From contig NZ_LNQB01000072.1 in the NCBI RefSeq assembly GCF_001651875.1, positions 124,001 through 188,000 of the forward strand: a stretch of 64,000 nt of DNA. The letters run 5' to 3'. Source of the stretch: Sinorhizobium saheli (lineage in GTDB: Bacteria; Pseudomonadota; Alphaproteobacteria; Rhizobiales; Rhizobiaceae). The notes below the pieces were generated by a model. It saw only the letters and a program-made list of their open reading frames with translations. It ran no database searches and had not been told where the DNA came from. This document shows, in pieces, positions 55,146-63,243 of this stretch; position 1 is the first letter of the stretch; each line of letters starts with the position of its first letter. The translations under genes were made by a program, and so were the position numbers.

Positions 55146-55868
55146 TCAATTGTCGGTCACGATGGTGGCATGGCCGCCACCCGTCAATATCTCGGCGAAA
55201 CCGCCTTTCTCATGGATCGAGAAGACGATGATCGGAATGGCATTTTCCCGCGCCAGCGCCACGGCGGCAACATCCATCACGGCCAGTCCCTTTTCGAGGA
55301 CCTCGCTATGGGTCAGGCGATCGAAACGGGTGGCCGTGGGGTCCTTCTTGGGATCGGCCGAATAGATGCCGTCGACCTGCGTTCCCTTGAAGATCGCTTC
55401 GGCGCCCATCTCGGCCGCGCGCAGCGCCGCGGCGGAATCCGTCGTGAAGAACGGATTGCCGGTGCCCCCGGCAAAGATCACGACCCGGCCGAGCGAAAGA
55501 TGATAGAGCGTTGCGCGCTGCGAGAAGCTCTCGCAGATCTCCGGCATGGCAATGGCCGAAAGCACCACGGTGTCGATGTCAAGCTTGCGCAGCGACGTCG
55601 CGAGAGCAAGCGCGTTGATGACCGTCGCCAGCATGCCCATGTGGTCGCCCGTGACCCGGTCGCCGCCCTTCGAGGCAACCGCGACGCCGCGGAAGATATT
55701 GCCGCCGCCGACGACCACGCCGACCTCGACCCCCATTGCCCGCGCTTGCGCGATGTCGGCGGCGATCCGGTCGGCCACGGCGACATCGATGCCGAATCCC
55801 TGGCTCCCCATCAATGCTTCACCGGAGGCCTTGAGAAGAACGCGCTTGTAGACTGGCTTGGCCGACAT
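55146..55868 (-). CDS. pyrH: Uridylate kinase PyrH
   Basis: Phosphorylates UMP to UDP in pyrimidine nucleotide synthesis; hexameric. The 240-residue protein has YKRVLLKASGEALMGSQGFGID, VVVGGGNIFRGVAVAS, and VIFAGGTGNPFFTTDSAAALRAAEMGAEAI. AGGAG five bases before ATG 55868 supports it over ATG 55871 just upstream and the much longer frame. It is in the rpsB-tsf-pyrH-frr order standard in bacteria. Confidence 0.96.
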   Translation of the reverse strand: MSAKPVYKRVLLKASGEALMGSQGFGIDVAVADRIAADIAQARAMGVEVGVVVGGGNIFRGVAVASKGGDRVTGDHMGMLATVINALALATSLRKLDIDTVVLSAIAMPEICESFSQRATLYHLSLGRVVIFAGGTGNPFFTTDSAAALRAAEMGAEAIFKGTQVDGIYSADPKKDPTATRFDRLTHSEVLEKGLAVMDVAAVALARENAIPIIVFSIHEKGGFAEILTGGGHATIVTDN

Positions 55869-56060
55869 CATCACTCCTGAACAGATCGGCGCGCATGGGC
55901 GGACTTCGGCGCACAGCGCATGGGGACAAATCCGGTTGCGTGGTATCAACCGCTCCGGCTGAGCTCCAGCGGGTCCGACGCATCGACGCATGCCGGATAC
56001 ACGAAGGGCACCGCGTTGTCACGCGATGCCCCCAACGTTTTCCCAATCCGGGTGAAGAAA

Positions 56061-56984
56061 TCAAGCCTTTGCGGCTGCAGCCACTTCCGCCGCGAAGTCG
56101 GTCTCTTCCTTCTCGACGCCTTCGCCGAGCAGGAGGCGGGCCATGCCGGTCACCTCGATCGGCGCGCCGACGGTCTTCTCGGCATCCTTGACGGCCTGGC
56201 CGACGGTGATGTCCGGGTTCATGACGAAGGACTGCGACAGCAGCGCGACCTCTTCGAAGAACTTGCGCATGCGGCCTTCGACCATCTTCTCGATGATGTT
56301 GTCCGGCTTGCCCGAGGCGCGCGACTGTTCGATGAAGACGTTGCGCTCACGCTCGGCGACGGCGGCGTCGACCTCCTCGGCGCGGATCGCCAGCGGGTTG
56401 GTGGCGGCGATGTGCATGGCGACCTGACGACCGATCGCGTTCAGCGCTTCCTTGTCGCCGGTGGACTTCAGCGCGACAAGCACGCCGAGCTTGCCGATGC
56501 CGTCGCCGGCGGCGTTATGCACATAGGTGGCGACGACGCCGTCTTCGACCTTGAGCAGGGCAGAACGGCGCAGCGTCATGTTCTCGCCGATCGTGGCGAT
56601 CGCATCCTTGATCGATTCCTCGACGGACTTGCCGGTCGCCGGGTAGGTCGCCTGGGCGACGGCTTCGACGGAACCCTCGGTGCCGAGCGCTACATTGGCG
56701 ACGCCGCGAACGAGCTCCTGGAAGGCATCGTTGCGGGCAACGAAGTCGGTCTCGGAGTTGATCTCGACGACGACGGCCCTGGTGCCGGCGCTGGCGATGC
56801 CGATGAGGCCTTCGGCAGCCGTGCGGCCGGACTTCTTGTCGGCCTTGGCAATGCCCTTGGCGCGCAGCCAGTCGATGGCGGCTTCCATGTCACCATTGGT
56901 CTCAGCAAGAGCCTTCTTGCAATCCATCATGCCTGCGCCGGTCTTTTCGCGCAGATCCTTCACCATTGCGGCAGTAACAGTCAT
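56061..56984 (-). CDS. tsf: Elongation factor Ts
   Basis: Exchanges GDP for GTP on EF-Tu. The 307-residue protein has the N-terminal UBA-like motif [37 protein letters not shown] and the interaction core [15 protein letters not shown]. Length is normal for alphaproteobacteria. GAGGCACGAAG precedes the ATG. It follows rpsB by 249 bp containing a probable attenuating terminator. Confidence 0.97.
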   Translation of the reverse strand: MTVTAAMVKDLREKTGAGMMDCKKALAETNGDMEAAIDWLRAKGIAKADKKSGRTAAEGLIGIASAGTRAVVVEINSETDFVARNDAFQELVRGVANVALGTEGSVEAVAQATYPATGKSVEESIKDAIATIGENMTLRRSALLKVEDGVVATYVHNAAGDGIGKLGVLVALKSTGDKEALNAIGRQVAMHIAATNPLAIRAEEVDAAVAERERNVFIEQSRASGKPDNIIEKMVEGRMRKFFEEVALLSQSFVMNPDITVGQAVKDAEKTVGAPIEVTGMARLLLGEGVEKEETDFAAEVAAAAKA

Positions 56985-57152
56985 CTTCGTGCCTCTTTGT
57001 CAGTTTGGCTGGCAGCGGCGACCGCGACCGGCGCGGCGCCAGCAAGTTTTGCAGGAAATGGCCTTTCTCTCTGACGTCGCGATGGACGATCATCGCAACG
57101 GTGCGGGCGGCTGCTCGCCGCTGGCCGGGCCATTTCCGGCTGATAAAGAACA

Positions 57153-57183
57153 AGGCCGTTCCGCTTTCGATCGCAAACGGCCT
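57153..57183 (-). terminator. Probable terminator/attenuator between rpsB and tsf
   Basis: The stem AGGCCGTT/AACGGCCT with inner pairs is followed by TTGTTCTTTAT on the minus strand. It lies 51 bp after rpsB. It could reduce read-through to tsf. Confidence 0.55.
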
Positions 57184-57233
57184 CGTCCCGACATTTCATG
57201 CATAGGGCAGCATCCCGCTGCCCTGCGGCCCGA

Positions 57234-58001
57234 TCAGGCTTCGGACGATTCTTCGAGAGCCGGCTCGACCGGAGCCTCTTCCGACGCACCGATGTCGCGG
57301 CCGGCAGCGCCCTGCTGACGGGCGATGCCGTCAATGGCGGCGCGGGCGATGAGGTCGCAGTAGAGAGCGATCGCGCGCGATGCGTCGTCGTTGCCCGGGA
57401 TCGGATAGTCGATCAGGTCCGGATCGCAATTGGAGTCGATGACGGCAACGACCGGAATGCCAAGGCGCTTGGCTTCGTCGATGGCAATCGATTCCTTGTT
57501 GGTGTCGATGATGAACATCAGGTCCGGCGTGCCGCCCATGTCGCGGATGCCGCCGAGCGCACGGTTCAGCTTCTCACGCTCGCGCTCGAGGTTCAGGCGT
57601 TCCTTCTTCGTGAAGCCGGACGCTTCCGAAGCGAGGATCTCGTCGAGCTTGCGCAGGCGCTGGATCGAGTTGGAGATCGTCTTCCAGTTGGTCATCATGC
57701 CGCCGAGCCAGCGGGCATTGACGTAGTACTGGGCGGAGCGCTTGGCGGCGTCGGCGATGATTTCCGAGGCCTGGCGCTTGGTGCCGACGAAGAGCACGCG
57801 GCCTCCGCTAGCAACGGTGTCGCTGACGACCTGGAGGGCGCGCGACAGCATCGGCACGGTCTGGGCGAGGTCGATGATGTGAACGTTGTTACGGTCGCCG
57901 AAGATGTACGGCTTCATCTTCGGGTTCCAGCGGTGCGTCTGGTGGCCGAAGTGCACGCCGGCTTCGAGCAGCTGGCGCATGGTGAAATCAGGCAATGCCA
58001 T
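57234..58001 (-). CDS. rpsB: 30S ribosomal protein S2
   Basis: Component of the small-subunit head. The 255-residue protein starts [35 protein letters not shown], carries the S2 signature motifs [13 protein letters not shown] and [49 protein letters not shown], and ends in an acidic tail. AAGGAG precedes ATG 58001, so the in-frame longer starts are rejected. First gene of a long translation and envelope run, with a 228-bp leader region upstream. Confidence 0.97.
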   Translation of the reverse strand: MALPDFTMRQLLEAGVHFGHQTHRWNPKMKPYIFGDRNNVHIIDLAQTVPMLSRALQVVSDTVASGGRVLFVGTKRQASEIIADAAKRSAQYYVNARWLGGMMTNWKTISNSIQRLRKLDEILASEASGFTKKERLNLEREREKLNRALGGIRDMGGTPDLMFIIDTNKESIAIDEAKRLGIPVVAVIDSNCDPDLIDYPIPGNDDASRAIALYCDLIARAAIDGIARQQGAAGRDIGASEEAPVEPALEESSEA

Positions 58002-58117
58002 GCCTTGTCTCCTTTTCCGGTTTAACCTCCGCAAGGCGTCGAGCGCATGGCGCCCACCGGCGGAACGATCCGGATTTCTCCCGGAAAATCCCATGCCTTA
58101 CGTGTGGAATGGGCAGC

Positions 58118-58146
58118 CCATTAGCCGTAACTGCCCGACAAATCAA
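58118..58146 (-). promoter_or_regulatory. Candidate promoter of rpsB
   Basis: On the minus strand TTGATT (58141-58146) and TAATGG (58118-58123) are separated by exactly 17 bp, close to a sigma-70-like match. A palindrome AATGGGC-A-GCCCATT at 58109-58123 overlaps the -10 and start point. A leader of about 110 nt with a GGATTT/AAATCC hairpin would follow. Function is inferred. Confidence 0.4.
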
Positions 58147-58229
58147 GACTCAACGTGGGTTTTTTACCGCCGCCGGAGCGCAGATCGCCCGAAAGTCTGC
58201 GCAAATCCGGGGCAACGACATGCAATGCC

Positions 58230-59048
58230 CTATTTGCACTCCTCGGCCTTGAAGACTTCGAGGTTGGCGAGCTTGCCGGTCAGGACGAAGTCCCCATAGT
58301 CCATCGTCAGGTCGCGCGTGACGCCGTTCTCGTACAGTTTGAAGGACATGCGGTAGATGGGCAGCGCGTCGCCACTGGCATCGTCGTTGAAGTAGGAAAT
58401 CGTCACCGGCCAATAGTTTTCGCCTGCAAGCCTGCCCGCCTTGCCGACGTCGGCGTCGTCCGGCGCAGGTTTTCGCGGCTTGCCGACGAATGTCGATGTG
58501 ATCAGAGTCTTGTCGCCCGAATCGGAGCCGTCGAAAATCCGCGCCTCGAAAAAGCTTTCGCCCCGCTTCGCGCGATCGATCACTTCCAGCATGTGCTCGG
58601 TCGGGAACCGGCTTGCCGCCAGCGCCACCTCGCGCTTGTCGGGGGCCGTGAGCTCGACCTTGACCCCGGATTGTTCGTCGTGCGCGCTGCCCCGCACCTC
58701 CTTGTCCAGTTTCTCGTCGGTGAAGGAGCGGGTCAGGAAGCGGAAATTGCCGTTCCGCATATCCTCGTAGGTGGTGGTCTGCTGGTCCGTCAGGCGGACC
58801 TCCTCGCCGGTGTCCACCTGGGTGACGAAGCGGAAGCTCACGGTATAGCCTTCGCAGGCCGAGCCGTTGAACTCGTAGACCATGCGGCCGTACATGCCGG
58901 AGATGCCGGAGCGTTCCGATGCGTCCTTCAGTTCCAGGTCGTAGACGGCACGGTGGGGGACGAGCGTGCTCGCATCCGCCGCCGCAACCGTCATCACGGC
59001 GAAACAGACGCTTCCCACGCTGACAAGACCGAAGCCTTTACGAAACAT
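58230..59048 (-). CDS. eipB: EipB-type periplasmic envelope protein (DUF1849)
   Basis: DUF1849 proteins such as EipB of Brucella keep the cell envelope intact; the fold is a beta-spiral with a disulfide. The 272-residue precursor has a signal peptide (cut near ADASTLVPH, about residue 26), then LVPHRAVYDLELKDASERSGISGMYGRMVYEFNGSACEGYTVSFRF with one Cys, and ends KAEECK with another Cys about 3 from the end, consistent with a bond. AGGAGG before the ATG. It is upstream of rpsB on the same strand, with 228 bp and a separate promoter. Confidence 0.85.
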   Translation of the reverse strand: MFRKGFGLVSVGSVCFAVMTVAAADASTLVPHRAVYDLELKDASERSGISGMYGRMVYEFNGSACEGYTVSFRFVTQVDTGEEVRLTDQQTTTYEDMRNGNFRFLTRSFTDEKLDKEVRGSAHDEQSGVKVELTAPDKREVALAASRFPTEHMLEVIDRAKRGESFFEARIFDGSDSGDKTLITSTFVGKPRKPAPDDADVGKAGRLAGENYWPVTISYFNDDASGDALPIYRMSFKLYENGVTRDLTMDYGDFVLTGKLANLEVFKAEECK

Positions 59049-59189
59049 CCGTTTCCTCCTGTTGGACTCGCCGGCAATGCGATAAACAAGCGTGCGGCAG
59101 AAGCGCGGCAGATCCGTTCCGGCTGGCGCCTGTCATGCCCCTGCTTTGCATGCAGGATTTTATCACAAAAGACAACAATGGAGCCCTCC

Positions 59190-59657
59190 ATGTCCGCAGA
59201 GATCGAAACGCGTCTTGCCGAACTCGGTGTCGTCATTCCCGAGGCGGTCGCACCCGTCGCAAACTACGTGCCCTACGTCGTCACCGGTTCGATCCTCTAT
59301 ATTTCCGGGCAATTGCCGATGGAGGGCGGCAAGGTCGCGGTGACCGGGCATGTCGGCCGCGACGTCGATGTCGCGGCCGCCCAGCGGGCCGCGCAGCTCT
59401 GCGCGATCAACATCCTGGCGCAGGCCAAGGCCGCGCTCGGCGGCGACCTCGGCCGCATCCGCCGCCTCGTCAAGATCAACGGTTTCGTCGCCTCCACGCC
59501 TGACTTCACCGAGCACCACCTCGTGATCAATGGCGCCTCGAACTTTTTCGCCAACGTGCTCGGCGAGTCCGGCAAGCACGCGCGCGCAGCCGTCGGCATG
59601 GCTGCCCTCCCCTTCAACGCCGCCGTCGAGATCGACGCCATCCTTGAAATCGCGTGA
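59190..59657 (+). CDS. RidA/YjgF-family protein
   Basis: RidA-type proteins remove reactive enamine/imine intermediates; this variant belongs to the longer YjgF subgroup (COG0251-like, about 150 residues). The 155-residue protein has the family pattern VTGSILYISGQLPMEGGKVAVTGHVGRDVDVAAAQRAAQLCAINIL and HARAAVGMAALPFNAAVEIDAI. The deaminase Arg is present in the C-terminal half as HARAAVG. GGAG before ATG 59190 is better placed than for the earlier ATG at 59178. It starts a plus-strand run with the GDPD, COG3146 and HIT genes, spaced 13, 4 and 44 bp. Confidence 0.85.
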   Translation: MSAEIETRLAELGVVIPEAVAPVANYVPYVVTGSILYISGQLPMEGGKVAVTGHVGRDVDVAAAQRAAQLCAINILAQAKAALGGDLGRIRRLVKINGFVASTPDFTEHHLVINGASNFFANVLGESGKHARAAVGMAALPFNAAVEIDAILEIA

Positions 59658-59670
59658 ACAGGGACCTCTC

Positions 59671-60396
59671 ATGAAGGACACCTCCTGGCTCAAGGCCCAG
59701 CCGATCGCCCACCGCGGCTACCACGACATGAATAGAGAGGTCTGGGAAAACACCCTCTCGGCCTTCTCGCGCGCGGCCGAGGCGGGTTTCGCCATCGAAT
59801 GCGACCTGCAATACACCGCCGACAGCGTTCCGGTGGTCTTTCACGACCATGACCTGCAGCGGTTGTGCGGCATCAAGGGTGACGTGCGAGCGAAGACGGC
59901 GGCCGAACTCGGTCTGCTCTCGATCGGCGGCACGAAGGACAAGGTGCCGACCCTCAAGCAGATGCTGCGCCTCGTCGACGGCCGTGTGCCGATCATCCTC
60001 GAACTCAAGGGCCGTAAAGACGACGACGAGGGGTTTGCCGCGGCGGTGCTCGACACGCTCGAAGGCTACCACGGGCACGTCGCGCTAATGAGCTTCGATC
60101 ATTGGCTGCTCAAGGACCTGAAGGCGCTCGACGCCCCCTATCCTCTCGGCCTCACCGCCGAAGGCTCCAACCCGGAGACTTTCTTCGTGCACGAGGAGGC
60201 CATGCAGCTGGGCCTCGATTTCATCTCCTATCACTACGGCGATCTGCCCAATGCCTTCATCGGCAAGGAGCGCGCACTCGGCTGCACGGTCATCACCTGG
60301 ACGGTGCGCGATCGCCAGGCGCAGGAACACACCTTCGCCCATGCCGACCAGATGACCTTCGAGGGTTTCGATCCGCGGGAGACCATGATTTCCTAG
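59671..60396 (+). CDS. Glycerophosphodiester phosphodiesterase
   Basis: Splits glycerophosphodiesters from phospholipid turnover into glycerol-3-phosphate and an alcohol. The 241-residue protein has the GDPD motif IAHRGYHD (His about 14) and ENTLSAFSRAAEAGFAIECDLQYTADSVPVVFHDHDLQRLCG with acidic metal ligands. No signal peptide, so cytoplasmic. It lies 13 bp after the RidA-like gene and 4 bp before the COG3146 gene, suggesting co-transcription. Confidence 0.93.
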   Translation: MKDTSWLKAQPIAHRGYHDMNREVWENTLSAFSRAAEAGFAIECDLQYTADSVPVVFHDHDLQRLCGIKGDVRAKTAAELGLLSIGGTKDKVPTLKQMLRLVDGRVPIILELKGRKDDDEGFAAAVLDTLEGYHGHVALMSFDHWLLKDLKALDAPYPLGLTAEGSNPETFFVHEEAMQLGLDFISYHYGDLPNAFIGKERALGCTVITWTVRDRQAQEHTFAHADQMTFEGFDPRETMIS

Positions 60397-60400
60397 GGAC

Positions 60401-61588
60401 ATGACAGACGCGATCAACATCCGCATAGAGCAGTCGTTCACCGCGATCGCGCCGGCAAGCTGGAACAGGCTCGCCGGCGCCTCGAAGCGTGACGACGGCA
60501 CGCCCTACAATCCTTTCGTCTCGCATGCCTACCTGTCGGCGCTGGAGGAATCGGGTTCGGCAACGGCGGAGACCGGTTGGCTCGGCCAGCATCTCTTGCT
60601 GGAGGATGCGGACGGTTTCCTGCGCGGTGCACTCGCCTGCTACGTCAAGAGCCACAGCCAGGGAGAATATGTCTTCGATCACGGCTGGGCGGACGCCTTC
60701 GAGCGCGCGGGCGGCCGCTATTACCCCAAGCTGCAATGCTCCGTGCCCTTTACGCCGGTGACCGGGCCGCGGCTGCTTGCGGTTGAAGGAAGCGACCCGC
60801 AACCAGTTCAAGAGGCGCTCGCGGCCGGCCTCAAGGAGCTCGCCCGCCGCCACCGGCTCTCCTCGGCGCACGTGACCTTCGTACCGGCAGAGGAAATGCC
60901 GACCTTGGCACGGGCGGGATTTCTGCACCGGACCGACCAGCAGTTTCATTTCGCCAATCAGGGCTACGGCTCCTACGACGACTTTCTCGCGACGCTTGCG
61001 TCCAGAAAGCGCAAGGCGCTCAAGAAGGAGCGACGGGCGGCCCTCGACAACGGGATCACCATCGACTGGCTGACCGGCAACGACCTCACGGAATCGATCT
61101 GGGATCAGTTCTTCGCCTTCTATATGGACACCGGCGGACGCAAATGGGGCCGCCCCTACCTGACGCGCGCGTTCTATTCGCTGATCGGCGAGAGGATGGC
61201 CGACGACATATTGCTCGTCATGGCCAGGCGCGGCGGCCGCTACATCGCCGGTGCGATCAATTTCATCGGTGGCGACGCGCTTTACGGACGGCATTGGGGC
61301 TGCATCGAGGACCACCCGTTCCTGCATTTCGAGGTCTGCTACCATCAGGCCATCGACTTCGCGATCGCGAAAGGCTTGCAGCGCGTCGAGGCGGGTGCGC
61401 AAGGGGAGCACAAGCTCGCGCGCGGCTATATGCCGGTGACGACGCATTCGGCGCATTTCATCACCCATCCGGGGCTCGCGCGCGCCGTCGCCGACTATCT
61501 CGAACGGGAACGCCGGGATGTGGAAGAAACCGGCGAGTTCCTTGCGGAGCACGGACCTTTCCGCAAAGGTGAACGCCAGAGCGATTGA
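60401..61588 (+). CDS. COG3146-family GNAT/FemAB-like N-acyltransferase
   Basis: The 395-residue protein belongs to the family of predicted N-acyltransferases (COG3146). Conserved stretches are PYNPFVSHAYLSALEESGSA, YYPKLQCSVPFTPVTGPRLLA, and the C-terminal LYGRHWGCIEDHPFLHFEVCYHQAIDFAIAKGLQRVEAGAQGEHKLARGYMP. The substrate is not known. No TM or signal. It is 4 bp after the GDPD gene. Family-level assignment only. Confidence 0.85.
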   Translation: MTDAINIRIEQSFTAIAPASWNRLAGASKRDDGTPYNPFVSHAYLSALEESGSATAETGWLGQHLLLEDADGFLRGALACYVKSHSQGEYVFDHGWADAFERAGGRYYPKLQCSVPFTPVTGPRLLAVEGSDPQPVQEALAAGLKELARRHRLSSAHVTFVPAEEMPTLARAGFLHRTDQQFHFANQGYGSYDDFLATLASRKRKALKKERRAALDNGITIDWLTGNDLTESIWDQFFAFYMDTGGRKWGRPYLTRAFYSLIGERMADDILLVMARRGGRYIAGAINFIGGDALYGRHWGCIEDHPFLHFEVCYHQAIDFAIAKGLQRVEAGAQGEHKLARGYMPVTTHSAHFITHPGLARAVADYLERERRDVEETGEFLAEHGPFRKGERQSD

Positions 61589-61632
61589 CGGACGGCGGGG
61601 CCACCTGCGCCGAGCGAATGAGAGGAAACGAC

Positions 61633-62052
61633 ATGAGCGCTTATGACACCAACAATATCTTTGCCAAGATATTGCGCGGCGAAATCCCCTCGCACCGCGT
61701 CTACGAGGACGAGGCGACGGTCGCGTTCATGGACGTGATGCCGCAGGCGGAAGGACACGTGCTCGTGCTGCCGAAGGCGCCGTCGCGCAACATTCTCGAT
61801 GCCGATCCCGCCACCCTGCCGACGCTGATCGCCACGGTCCAGAAGATCGCGATCGCGGCGAAGGCCGCCTTCGACGCGGACGGCGTCACCATCATGCAGT
61901 TCAACGAGCCACCGGCCGGGCAATCGGTTTTCCACCTGCATTTCCATGTCATCCCTCGCCGCGACGGCGTTCCACTGAAGCCGCATTCCGGAAAAACGGA
62001 GGATGGCGAGGTGCTGGCGGCGAATGCGGAGAAGATCCGCCGGGCGCTCTGA
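61633..62052 (+). CDS. HIT-family hydrolase
   Basis: Histidine-triad nucleotide-binding hydrolase acting on adenosine-type phosphoramidates. The 139-residue protein has FAKILRGEIPSHRVYEDEATVAFMDVMPQAEGHVLVLPK and the triad HLHFHVIPR (H101, H103, H105). AGAGGAAACGAC before ATG 61633 fixes the start. It is 44 bp after the COG3146 gene and convergent with the AzlD-like gene. Confidence 0.95.
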   Translation: MSAYDTNNIFAKILRGEIPSHRVYEDEATVAFMDVMPQAEGHVLVLPKAPSRNILDADPATLPTLIATVQKIAIAAKAAFDADGVTIMQFNEPPAGQSVFHLHFHVIPRRDGVPLKPHSGKTEDGEVLAANAEKIRRAL

Positions 62053-62077
62053 AAGAGGGTTCTCGCGCCGAGGGCTC

Positions 62078-62422
62078 TCAAAAGCCGAGCCACCAGAGCC
62101 CTGCAGCCAGCGTTGCGATTGCGGTCGCGATGCCGGCGGCCGGCTTTTGGCGGGCGAGGAAGAAGGCGACCGCACCCACGATGACCGCGCCGAGACGGAG
62201 CCCGAGGGGCGATTGCGCCAGAACGCCCGTCGGATAGAGGATGAGCTTCGCGATCACGGCTGCGACGAGGGCGGTCGCCACCGCCCTCACCCAGTTCAAG
62301 GCTTCGGAATCGTCGCGAAGCCGCTTGCCCGCAAGCACCCCCAGCCAACGCCAGATGTCGGTCGCGAGCCAACCGGCGATCGCGATGAAGGCATAGGCCC
62401 ACCATCCATCCTGCCAGCTCAT
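62078..62422 (-). CDS. AzlD-family branched-chain amino acid transport subunit
   Basis: Small partner of an AzlC exporter. The 114-residue protein has four hydrophobic segments (GWWAYAFIAIAGWLATDIW, WVRAVATALVAAVIAKLILY, LGAVIVGAVAFFLA, GIATAIATLAAGLWW). The ATG overlaps the azlC-like stop by 4 bp (ATGA), so translation is coupled. Assigned by size, TM layout and partnership. Confidence 0.85.
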   Translation of the reverse strand: MSWQDGWWAYAFIAIAGWLATDIWRWLGVLAGKRLRDDSEALNWVRAVATALVAAVIAKLILYPTGVLAQSPLGLRLGAVIVGAVAFFLARQKPAAGIATAIATLAAGLWWLGF

Positions 62423-63165
62423 GCGCCCGCCCTCCGCTGCCCGCGCCACAGGCGTTCGGCCAGCCAGGCGAGCGTTCCGCCGACGACGCCGGCGAGCAGA
62501 ATGTCGAATTCCGGTGCGATCCAGTAGAAGAGTGGCCCGGAGACGAGGCCGGTGGCGAGCGCCAGATAGACCACCGGATGGCGCGCCGAATGCCAGATCG
62601 AGGCGAGGAAATAGACCGGCGTCAGGAAAAAGAGGCAGCCGGCGATGATCGGCGGGAATTCGGCGACGACGTGGTAGACGATGCCGACGAGCATCATGTT
62701 CGTGGCGACCAGCGTGATGCCGAAACCGGCGAAATAGGTCACGCGATGATGGCGCGGCACATCCTGCACACGCTCCATGGCGAAGACCCAGGCGGTGATC
62801 GCGATGAAGTGCGACAAGACGAGAAGCAGCCAGGTCGGCGTCTTCGGCGTGCGCAGTTCTGGAACGAGCGCGGCGACCATCGGCATCAGGCGGACCGACG
62901 AAAGCGTCACGGCAAGAAAGGCCGTGGCGAGGCTGGCGCCGCTCAAGATCGAGCTCACGAGGATGACCTTTGCCGGCAAGGCCCATACGGCACCGACCAT
63001 GAACACGACCTGTTCCGGCGGGATTCCCGCCTGGACGGTCAGGGCACAGAAGCCGACGAAGGAAAGCATCAGAATGATGGCGGGGAGACTGACGATCCCG
63101 CGCGCACCGGCCAGAAACCAGCCGAGGGAGGATCGTTCTTCTTTTGCACGGTTCTTGGACGTCAC
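62419..63165 (-). CDS. AzlC-family branched-chain amino acid permease
   Basis: Inner-membrane exporter subunit, acting with AzlD on branched-chain amino acids. The protein, about 248 residues from GTG 63165, has about six to eight TM helices and the family pattern VVFMVGAVWALPAKVILVSSILSGASL. GGGGAG lies 12 bases before GTG 63165; an earlier in-frame GTG at 63192 is the alternative (257 residues) but lies next to the clpA-end palindrome and lacks a site. The C-terminal part overlaps azlD. Confidence 0.85.
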   Translation of the reverse strand: MTSKNRAKEERSSLGWFLAGARGIVSLPAIILMLSFVGFCALTVQAGIPPEQVVFMVGAVWALPAKVILVSSILSGASLATAFLAVTLSSVRLMPMVAALVPELRTPKTPTWLLLVLSHFIAITAWVFAMERVQDVPRHHRVTYFAGFGITLVATNMMLVGIVYHVVAEFPPIIAGCLFFLTPVYFLASIWHSARHPVVYLALATGLVSGPLFYWIAPEFDILLAGVVGGTLAWLAERLWRGQRRAGA

Positions 63166-63192
63166 GCGAACTCTACGCTCCCCGCTCAACAC

Positions 63193-63224
63193 GACAGTGC
63201 CGGGCGGAGCCGCCCGGCACTGTC
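63193..63224. terminator. Possible terminator hairpin after clpA
   Basis: A perfect 14-bp inverted repeat (GACAGTGCCGGGCG/CGCCCGGCACTGTC, loop GAGC) lies 20 bp past the clpA stop. It lacks a T-tract on the minus strand, so termination is only suggested. Confidence 0.45.
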
Positions 63225-63243
63225 AGGCACAGTCGCGATTGCG

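Noticed and set aside
63193-63224. Mobile-element end or attachment site at the perfect inverted repeat
   Set aside because: It sits just past clpA with no flanking duplication or integrase, so a terminator-like hairpin is simpler.
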